A stretch of DNA of 5,595 bases from Candidatus Poribacteria bacterium. Its GTDB lineage: Bacteria > Poribacteria > DTPJ01. The stretch spans positions 1 to 5,595 of the forward strand of contig DTPJ01000446.1 of NCBI GenBank assembly GCA_011334435.1, in the 5' to 3' direction. A program made the position numbers and the translations under genes. Every line of letters begins with the position of its first letter. The stretch's first letter is position 1. Shown here piece by piece: positions 1 through 4,657 of this stretch. The notes under the pieces were generated by a model that was not told the DNA's origin, searched no databases, and worked only from the letters and a program-made list of their open reading frames with translations.

Positions 1-135
1 AAATTCAGAATTAGGAATAAATCAGCAATTCTATTCCTAATAATTGGATTTTTAAACTTTACCAAAGGGGGATTTTGGGTGTTTATTCCTCACCAACTCG
101 GAAAAACCGCAAAATGGTATGGACGAAATTTCTAA
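1..135 (+). CDS. 3' end of an upstream gene, unknown product (partial)
   Basis: Frame 1 is open from the first base of the window to a TAA at 133-135, giving 44 residues of a C-terminus; the other two forward frames hit stops within the first 40 bases. The peptide reads as protein-like: a basic stretch (KFRIRNK), a hydrophobic run (SAILFLIIGFLNF), then an aromatic and basic tail (GGFWVFIPHQLGKTAKWYGRNF, written here in pieces: GGFWVFIPHQL then GKTAKWYGRNF). It would overlap the next gene's start by 17 bases, which fits the overlap style seen again at hisG and the lack of a clear Shine-Dalgarno before position 119. I do not recognise the family. The hydrophobic run suggests a membrane-associated end, but that is inference. 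A chance open frame of this length is possible in this composition, so confidence is moderate. Confidence 0.45.
   Translation, partial: KFRIRNKSAILFLIIGFLNFTKGGFWVFIPHQLGKTAKWYGRNF
10..41. repeat. 10-bp perfect inverted repeat near the left edge
   Basis: ATTAGGAATA at 10-19 is the exact reverse complement of TATTCCTAAT at 32-41, separated by a 12-base loop. A run of five T lies at 49-53, eight bases past the repeat. It could form an AT-rich hairpin acting as a weak terminator or attenuator before the first CNNM/CorC gene, or be an operator-like palindrome. Against this, it falls within the open frame that spans 1-135, and the T run is detached from the stem. The symmetry is directly visible; any role is inference. 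Confidence 0.4.
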
Positions 136-1447
136 TATATTCCTTTATTTGATCGTTTTAAGTCTATTACTATTCTTATCAGCTTTCTTCTCTATATCAG
201 AGACAGCATTGTTTTCATTAAGCGAGGCAAGAATAGAACTGCTTCGGCGAAGCAAAGGCAGAACAGATAGGTTTGTTGCTAAACTTCTAAATAATCCTCG
301 CAGATTACTGATAACCATACTCATCGGCAATACCCTTGTTAATTCAGCATCAGCCAGTGTAGTTGCATCTTTCGCTACTTCTATTTTCGGATACAGAGGA
401 GTCGGTATCGCCATAGCTATTACAACTGTTTTGATCGTCGTATTTGGTGATATTATGCCAAAGACGATCGCAATTCATCATAACGAAATTATCTCAAAGG
501 CGGTTGCATATCCTATTGACCTTTTCGCTAGGACAATATCACCTGTAAGAAAGATTTTTAGCTCAATAACCGACTCAATTATAGATTTTATGAGCGGAGA
601 CGAGGAAGAATCCAAAGAAAAAATCACCCAAGAAGACCTAAAAACTATGGTTGATATGGCAGAGGAAGAAGGTTCAATAGAAAAGCGAGAAAAGGATATA
701 ATCAACGCTATATTGGACTTACGATATATAACAGCAGCAGAAATTATGGTTCCAAGAACTGATATAATATGTGCGGAAGATGATATGACGCTTCAGCAAG
801 TCTTTGATCTTGGAAAGGAATTCAAAAGATCAAAGATACCTGTATATAAAGATGATATAGACAACATATTTGGCATAGCATATATAAGGGATTTTCAGAT
901 GTGGAGACGGTTTAACATCTTTTCTATGACAGTTGAGGAATTTGTCAACAGACGTGATAAAATATGGAGTCATGGTGCTAATACACTTATACGTGAGCCA
1001 TTCTTTGCACCAGAGACAAGAACAGGCATAGGGCTTTTGCAGGATTTTCGCGATAAAAAGACACATATAGCTATACTACTGGACGAATATGGCGGAACTG
1101 CTGGACTTGTCACTATGAAAGACCTTTTGGCTGAAATTGTCGGTGAATTCTCAGATGAACACGAAAAAATAATTGAGGAATTTCAAATAATTGATGACTT
1201 TACAGCAATAGTCTCTGGAAAAGCGAGCATTAGAAATGTAAACAAGAAACTTAATCTTGATCTTCCAACTGAGGGCGACATAGATACAATAAGCGGATAT
1301 GTGATCAGCTTACTTGGACGGATACCTGACATTGGCGAAAAAATCTCCATAGACTCTGTTGAGTTTGAGATAATAGGCGAAGATGGAAAACGAATTACCG
1401 AGTTGCTAATAAAAAAACACAAAGATATAAAAGAGGAAGAGAATTAA
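119..1447 (+). CDS. CNNM/CorC (HlyC) family membrane protein, first paralogue
   Basis: A 442-residue inner-membrane protein of the CNNM/CorC family, whose better-studied members move or sense Mg2+ (some named hemolysin C or Co2+/Mg2+ efflux proteins from older work). Layout: DUF21 transmembrane domain at about residues 5-160, with the family motif SISETALFSL at 25-34, GNTLVN at 70-75 and GDIMPKT at 110-116; an acidic linker (DEEESKEK); a CBS pair at about 205-345, with MVPRTD at 210-215 and DEYGGTAGLVT at 322-332; and a C-terminal CorC_HlyC domain at about 355-433. The Glu usual before the PK motif is Asp111. Compared with the next gene, it has an insertion of roughly 15-20 residues between the CBS motifs, around 262-290, rich in W, R and F. 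The ATG at 119 is chosen because the first membrane helix starts a few residues later. No clear Shine-Dalgarno precedes it; coupling to an upstream frame ending at 135 could explain this. Transport is family knowledge; the actual ion is unknown. Confidence 0.93.
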   Translation: MDEISNIFLYLIVLSLLLFLSAFFSISETALFSLSEARIELLRRSKGRTDRFVAKLLNNPRRLLITILIGNTLVNSASASVVASFATSIFGYRGVGIAIAITTVLIVVFGDIMPKTIAIHHNEIISKAVAYPIDLFARTISPVRKIFSSITDSIIDFMSGDEEESKEKITQEDLKTMVDMAEEEGSIEKREKDIINAILDLRYITAAEIMVPRTDIICAEDDMTLQQVFDLGKEFKRSKIPVYKDDIDNIFGIAYIRDFQMWRRFNIFSMTVEEFVNRRDKIWSHGANTLIREPFFAPETRTGIGLLQDFRDKKTHIAILLDEYGGTAGLVTMKDLLAEIVGEFSDEHEKIIEEFQIIDDFTAIVSGKASIRNVNKKLNLDLPTEGDIDTISGYVISLLGRIPDIGEKISIDSVEFEIIGEDGKRITELLIKKHKDIKEEEN

Positions 1448-1461
1448 AACCTCTGATTGTT

Positions 1462-2760
1462 ATGATAGATTTAATTTTAATTGTATTAATTATATGCTGT
1501 GTAGCTATGACAGCGTTCTTTGAAGGTGCAGAAACTGCCCTTATCTCTGCTAATAGAGTCAGATTCAGGACTATGGCGGAGAATGGCGATCGCAGGGCAG
1601 AAAGGATTGTTAAATTATTTGATAGACCAAGCAGACTTTTGGGAGTGACATTGTTGGGTTCAAACTTATTTTCCTCTGCAAGCACAATTTTTGCTTCAAT
1701 CCTGATCGGCTTATTATTCAACCGATTTACTGAGCAAGAACATCCAAGCCTTCAAAATGCTATTACTGTGCTTGTAATGACTCCCATTCTTTTGATGTTT
1801 GCTCAGATTATACCAAAAGCTGTCGGCAGAGCCAGAGCTAATTCAATATCCATTAGCATATCATCTGCGATCAGATTCTTTTCGTTCCTATTATATCCAA
1901 TAGCCCATCCATTAGGAAAAATAGGAAGTTCTATTGCTATTTTATTTGGTAAAGCTGATCTTCCAAATGATGCAACTGCAATGGAAGAGCTTAAAATACT
2001 CGCCAAACTTGGCGAAAAAGATGGAGCGATAAGACCTCAACAGAGCAAGATGATCAACAGCATATTTGAAATAAGGGAGAGAACGCTTAGCAGAATTATG
2101 ATCCCTTTGGTTGATGTTGTGTCAGTTAATAAGGATATTACACTGAAAGAGTTTTATGATAAAATATCAAAGAATAAGTTTTCCCGTATTCCCGTATATT
2201 CTGAAAGGACAGATAACATAATAGGCATTATCAATGTCTTTGATGTTATTTATTCAGATAAGCAGTCTGGGACGATCAGACCTTTTGTCCACGAGGACGT
2301 TATCTATCTTCCAGAGTCAAAACGGATAACTTCTTCACTTGAAGAACTTCAGAAAAGCCCTCATCCTATGGGTATTGTAGTAGATGAATATGGCGGAGTT
2401 GTCGGCATTGTCACTTTGGAAGATATAATTGCTGAAATAGTCGGCGAGATAAAAGATGATTGGGAAGATGAGAAAAAACCAAAATTTGACGGCAAAACTC
2501 TTGAATGCGATGGCAGAACCGAAATTGACGAGATCAACGAGTTACTCGGCACTGATATTCCATCAGAAGAGTATGAGACCATCGCAGGATTTATTATAAA
2601 TCAGATGGACAAAATACCAAAACCATCAGAAGAAACTAAATGGAAAAATATTAGAATGATTGTTTTACGGTCAAATAAACGTAGTATTTTAAGAGTAAAA
2701 CTAATAATAGAAGAGGACGAAAATGATGAACAAACTGAAATTGGGGATACCGAAAGGTAG
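1462..2760 (+). CDS. CNNM/CorC (HlyC) family membrane protein, second paralogue
   Basis: A 432-residue protein with the same plan as its upstream neighbour: DUF21 membrane domain (about 2-162), CBS pair (about 210-330, with MIPLVD at 213-218 and DEYGGVVGIVT at 308-318) and CorC_HlyC domain (about 342-417, including GRTEIDEINELLG). The two genes are 14 bases apart and surely share a transcript. Identity between them is modest, so this is an old duplication. Several polar residues in the membrane domain differ: the first motif reads FEGAETAL (20-27), where the neighbour has FSISETAL, and the acidic position before PK is Gln115 (AQIIPK). That may mean altered or lost cation binding, or a partner subunit role; this is inference. 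The last dozen residues (NDEQTEIGDTER) lie beyond the conserved domain and are encoded within the start of hisG in another frame. There is no good Shine-Dalgarno at the ATG; the start is placed by the membrane helix that begins at once. Confidence 0.93.
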   Translation: MIDLILIVLIICCVAMTAFFEGAETALISANRVRFRTMAENGDRRAERIVKLFDRPSRLLGVTLLGSNLFSSASTIFASILIGLLFNRFTEQEHPSLQNAITVLVMTPILLMFAQIIPKAVGRARANSISISISSAIRFFSFLLYPIAHPLGKIGSSIAILFGKADLPNDATAMEELKILAKLGEKDGAIRPQQSKMINSIFEIRERTLSRIMIPLVDVVSVNKDITLKEFYDKISKNKFSRIPVYSERTDNIIGIINVFDVIYSDKQSGTIRPFVHEDVIYLPESKRITSSLEELQKSPHPMGIVVDEYGGVVGIVTLEDIIAEIVGEIKDDWEDEKKPKFDGKTLECDGRTEIDEINELLGTDIPSEEYETIAGFIINQMDKIPKPSEETKWKNIRMIVLRSNKRSILRVKLIIEEDENDEQTEIGDTER

Positions 2761-3601
2761 TATGGAAGAATCAACAATAAAATGGTTCGGCAGGGCAGGA
2801 TATAACATCAGCACAAGCGAAAGATCGCATAGTGCTAAAATAGACGATGAAGATATAGAGGTTATGCTTGTTCGCCCACAAGAGATGGCTTATCCTTACA
2901 TTCAAAGAGGCGTGTTAGATGCTGGCGTGACTGGGGAAGATTGGATCAGAGAGAGAAACGCAGATGTAATTGAAGTTGCTGATCTTGTCTATGCAAAACA
3001 GTTGTCAAAACCAGTGAGATGGGTCCTTGCTGTGAAAAACGATTCCGACATACAATCAGTAAAAGACCTTGAAGGCAGAATAATAGCAACTGAGCTTGTA
3101 GAAGTCACAAAAGCTTATTTAGCAAAGAATGGCGTTAATGCGACAGTTGAATTTTCCTATGGCGCCACAGAGGCGAAAGTTCCATATCTTGCAGATGCAA
3201 TAGTTGAATTAACGGAAACTGGAAGTTCCCTCAGAGCGAATAATTTACGCATAGTTGACGTTGTTATGACATCAACTGCAAAACTTATTGCGAACAAATC
3301 CGCATGGCAAGATGATTGGAAACGCACAAAACTCCAAAATATAGCTATGCTATTGCAAGGTGCCATCGTTGCAGAATCAAAAGTCGGATTAAAAATGAAT
3401 ATATCAAAGGACGATCTGCCAGCATTGCTTAAAATATTACCTTCTATGAAAAATCCTACCGTGTCTTCTCTTAGCGACGAAGGATGGTATGCGGTGGATA
3501 CTGTTACCGATGAATCCATAGTCAGAGATTTAATCCCAGAGCTTAAACGGGTTGGTGCAACAGACATAATAGAATATCCTTTGAATAAGGTAATTCCCTA
3601 A
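2723..3601 (+). CDS. hisG: ATP phosphoribosyltransferase, long form (first step of histidine biosynthesis)
   Basis: The enzyme joins ATP and PRPP to make phosphoribosyl-ATP, the committed step of histidine synthesis, in the cytoplasm. The 292 residues match the long form, which carries a C-terminal ACT-like regulatory domain and does not need HisZ. Visible motifs: the N-terminal LKLGIPKGSMEE (5-16), VRPQEM (50-55, written MLVRPQEM in context), AGVTGEDW (67-74), and the PRPP-binding loop ELTETGSSLRAN (162-173). The C-terminal domain covers about 212-292, with LPSMKNPTVS (239-248) and DEGWYAV (252-258). In the family this domain mediates feedback inhibition by histidine. Two adjacent ATGs (2723 and 2726) follow AGAGGA at 2712-2717; either is plausible. 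The gene overlaps the preceding CNNM/CorC gene by 38 bases, suggesting translational coupling. No other his gene is in the window, and no his leader peptide or T-box is visible upstream, where the space is coding. Confidence 0.97.
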   Translation: MMNKLKLGIPKGSMEESTIKWFGRAGYNISTSERSHSAKIDDEDIEVMLVRPQEMAYPYIQRGVLDAGVTGEDWIRERNADVIEVADLVYAKQLSKPVRWVLAVKNDSDIQSVKDLEGRIIATELVEVTKAYLAKNGVNATVEFSYGATEAKVPYLADAIVELTETGSSLRANNLRIVDVVMTSTAKLIANKSAWQDDWKRTKLQNIAMLLQGAIVAESKVGLKMNISKDDLPALLKILPSMKNPTVSSLSDEGWYAVDTVTDESIVRDLIPELKRVGATDIIEYPLNKVIP

Positions 3602-3616
3602 CTAAATTTGATGATT

Positions 3617-3652
3617 AAAGATTATCTAATATCGTCATAATTACTAATCTTT
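3617..3652. repeat. 8-bp inverted repeat in the hisG-DUF1844 gap
   Basis: AAAGATTA at 3617-3624 is the exact reverse complement of TAATCTTT at 3645-3652, with a 20-base AT-rich loop. It fills most of the 69-base gap between hisG and the next gene. The stem has one G-C pair per arm, and no T tract follows, so it is not a convincing intrinsic terminator; it might be a protein-binding palindrome or chance. I found no good -35/-10 pair in this gap, so the next gene may be read through from hisG. Confidence 0.25.
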
Positions 3653-3658
3653 GAAGCT

Positions 3659-3666
3659 AAGGAGGT
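3659..3666 (+). promoter_or_regulatory. strong Shine-Dalgarno for the DUF1844 gene
   Basis: AAGGAGGT lies four bases before the ATG at 3671, an almost full match to the 16S rRNA 3' end. It is the strongest ribosome-binding site in the window and fixes the start of the small DUF1844 gene. It contrasts with the weak or absent sites ahead of the two CNNM/CorC genes. Confidence 0.85.
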
Positions 3667-3670
3667 ATCT

Positions 3671-4045
3671 ATGACACAAGAAAATGAAAAAATAACCGAA
3701 GAAAAAAAAGAGAAATCAGAAACTTATGAACTTCCACCTGTAACATTTGAGGATTTCATCTTAAATCTTTATAATATAGCATTAATAAATCTTGGATATC
3801 GCGATCCTGAAAGTGGAAAAGTTGTCCGTAATCTGCCGATGGCGAAACATACAATAGATACAATTGGGATGTTAGAGGAGAAAACCAAAGGAAATCTTAC
3901 ACCATCAGAGAGCAATATGATTGAAAATTTGCTTTATGAGTTGCGAATGAACTATCTTAGAATCCTTAATATATCTCAAAATGAGTTAAATTTAGAAGAT
4001 ACACAAAAAGAGCAAAATAATTCGCAGAGTCAATCTGGAAATTGA
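3671..4045 (+). CDS. DUF1844 domain protein, function unknown
   Basis: A 124-residue soluble protein. The N-terminal 20 residues are highly charged (Lys and Glu rich) and probably disordered. The DUF1844 core runs from about residue 23 to 98: VTFEDFILNLYNIALINLGY (24-43), a short PESGK turn, then NLPMAKHTIDTIGMLEEKT (54-72), GNLTPSE (74-80) and LLYELRMNYL (87-96). These match the family pattern of a small helical domain with an 'Ak..ID.l.mL..KT.GNLt..E' signature. The tail after residue 100 is polar and low-complexity (Q, N, S). There is no signal peptide or convincing membrane segment. The family has no established function; it is found in several bacterial phyla, often near housekeeping genes. 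The start is set by the strong Shine-Dalgarno. Its stop is followed directly by a promoter and a terminator-like hairpin, so it is probably the last gene of the left-hand transcript. Confidence 0.88.
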   Translation: MTQENEKITEEKKEKSETYELPPVTFEDFILNLYNIALINLGYRDPESGKVVRNLPMAKHTIDTIGMLEEKTKGNLTPSESNMIENLLYELRMNYLRILNISQNELNLEDTQKEQNNSQSQSGN

Positions 4046-4064
4046 GATTTCAAAATGGTATAAT
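4036..4064 (+). promoter_or_regulatory. extended -10 promoter, likely sigma70-type
   Basis: TGGTATAAT at 4056-4064 is a perfect extended -10 element (TGn plus TATAAT). A partial -35, TGGAAA at 4036-4041, sits exactly 17 bases upstream of the TATAAT hexamer and matches TTGACA at four of six positions. A weak -35 is normal when an extended -10 is present. The -35 overlaps the last codons of the DUF1844 gene. The expected start site, about seven bases past the hexamer, is near 4071-4072, the first base of the hairpin described next. It would drive the phosphodiesterase-MEMO pair. The assignment rests on consensus match and placement only. Confidence 0.72.
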
Positions 4065-4071
4065 ATCTATT

Positions 4072-4104
4072 AAGAAGGGCAGGTTTTCAACCTGTCTTTC
4101 TTTT
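4072..4104 (+). terminator. intrinsic terminator-like hairpin
   Basis: AAGAAGGGCAGGTT (4072-4085) pairs with AACCTGTCTTTCTT (4089-4102) around a three-base TTC loop. That is fourteen consecutive pairs, two of them G-U (4079/4095 and 4077/4097). If only the GC-rich core (4077-4097) folds, it is followed by TTCTTTT at 4098-4104, a reasonable U-rich tail. It lies 26 bases after the DUF1844 stop and most simply ends the left-hand transcript. Because the predicted start of the next promoter is at the hairpin's first base, it may also form a 5' stem on the downstream mRNA. Confidence 0.75.
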
Positions 4105-4117
4105 AAAGATTCAATGG

Positions 4118-4128
4118 AAGGAGTGAGG
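4118..4128 (+). promoter_or_regulatory. ribosome-binding region that decides a TTG start
   Basis: AAGGAG at 4118-4123 and GAGG at 4125-4128 lie 10 and 5 bases before the TTG at 4134. In this frame the nearest upstream stop is TAA at 4104-4106, and no ATG or GTG occurs between that stop and the conserved phosphoesterase motif. The ribosome-binding bases therefore support TTG as the true start. The tandem arrangement gives two possible registers for ribosome placement. Confidence 0.75.
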
Positions 4129-4133
4129 ATCAA

Positions 4134-4655
4134 TTGAAATCAAAAGCGGTAGCGATTAAAACAAAAATAGCGGTCATCTCCGATACACACATTCCCAAAC
4201 AAGCAGATAAATTGCCAGATTCGCTCCTTGAAGAATTGGCAAAATCCGCTTTTATAATCCATGCAGGCGATTTTGAGGATATAAAAACTCTCAATCAACT
4301 GCAGAAGATTAACAGAGTCGTCGGCGTCGCAGGAAATATGGATTCAAAGGAAGTTAAAGAAAAATTAAAACATAAGGAAGTAGTCAATGTAGATCATCAT
4401 AAGATCGGTGTTATCCATGGTTGGGGCGATCCACATAAATTGCCTAAAACCGTCCTCCAGGAGTTCAAAAATGATGGCGTTCAATGTATAGTCTTTGGAC
4501 ATTCACATCAGGCTTTTAATGAAGTTATTGATGGAATATTATTATTTAATCCCGGCAGTCCAACTGATATTATTTACGCACATTATAAATCTTATGGAAT
4601 ATTAGAAACATCTCCAGATGGAATTAAAGGACAGATTATAAAATTAGGTGATTGA
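4134..4655 (+). CDS. YfcE/MJ0936-type metallophosphoesterase (phosphodiesterase)
   Basis: A 173-residue protein of the small calcineurin-like phosphoesterase family, which uses two metal ions (commonly Mn2+ or Ni2+ in characterised members) to hydrolyse phosphodiesters; the natural substrate is usually unknown. All signature motifs are present in order: SDTH at 16-19, HAGD at 43-46, GNMD at 67-70, GVIHGWGD at 92-99 (metal ligand His95), GHSH at 122-125 and NPGSPTD at 139-145. Expected metal ligands are thus Asp17, His19, Asp46, Asn68, His95, His123 and His125, with none missing. The length is typical of the family. There is no signal peptide, so it is cytoplasmic. The roughly ten residues before the first strand are short and basic, consistent with the TTG start. 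The stop is two bases before the next gene's ATG, so the two are co-translated. Its own promoter is probably the one at 4036-4064. Confidence 0.93.
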   Translation: MKSKAVAIKTKIAVISDTHIPKQADKLPDSLLEELAKSAFIIHAGDFEDIKTLNQLQKINRVVGVAGNMDSKEVKEKLKHKEVVNVDHHKIGVIHGWGDPHKLPKTVLQEFKNDGVQCIVFGHSHQAFNEVIDGILLFNPGSPTDIIYAHYKSYGILETSPDGIKGQIIKLGD

Positions 4656-4657
4656 AT

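Noticed and set aside
110..120. CAAAATGGTAT, identical to 4051-4061 at the extended -10 promoter
   Set aside because: The hexamer that follows here is TATGGA, not TATAAT, and it overlaps the ATG of the first CNNM/CorC gene. An 11-base match in AT-rich DNA is not enough to call a promoter or repeat.
1395..1721. 108-codon minus-strand open frame across the junction of the two CNNM/CorC genes
   Set aside because: It is antisense to two well-supported genes, and its hydrophobic character mirrors the antisense of membrane-helix codons. No recognisable domain.
3157..3567. 136-codon open frame on the minus strand
   Set aside because: It lies wholly inside hisG, whose conserved motifs on the plus strand account for the sequence. 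The minus-strand peptide has no recognisable domain and no evident ribosome-binding site was found for it.
3602..3670. Possible promoter or terminator in the hisG-DUF1844 gap
   Set aside because: TTGATG at 3608-3613 has no -10 at suitable spacing (candidate hexamers fall at 14 or 21 bases), and the inverted repeat lacks a GC core and T tract.
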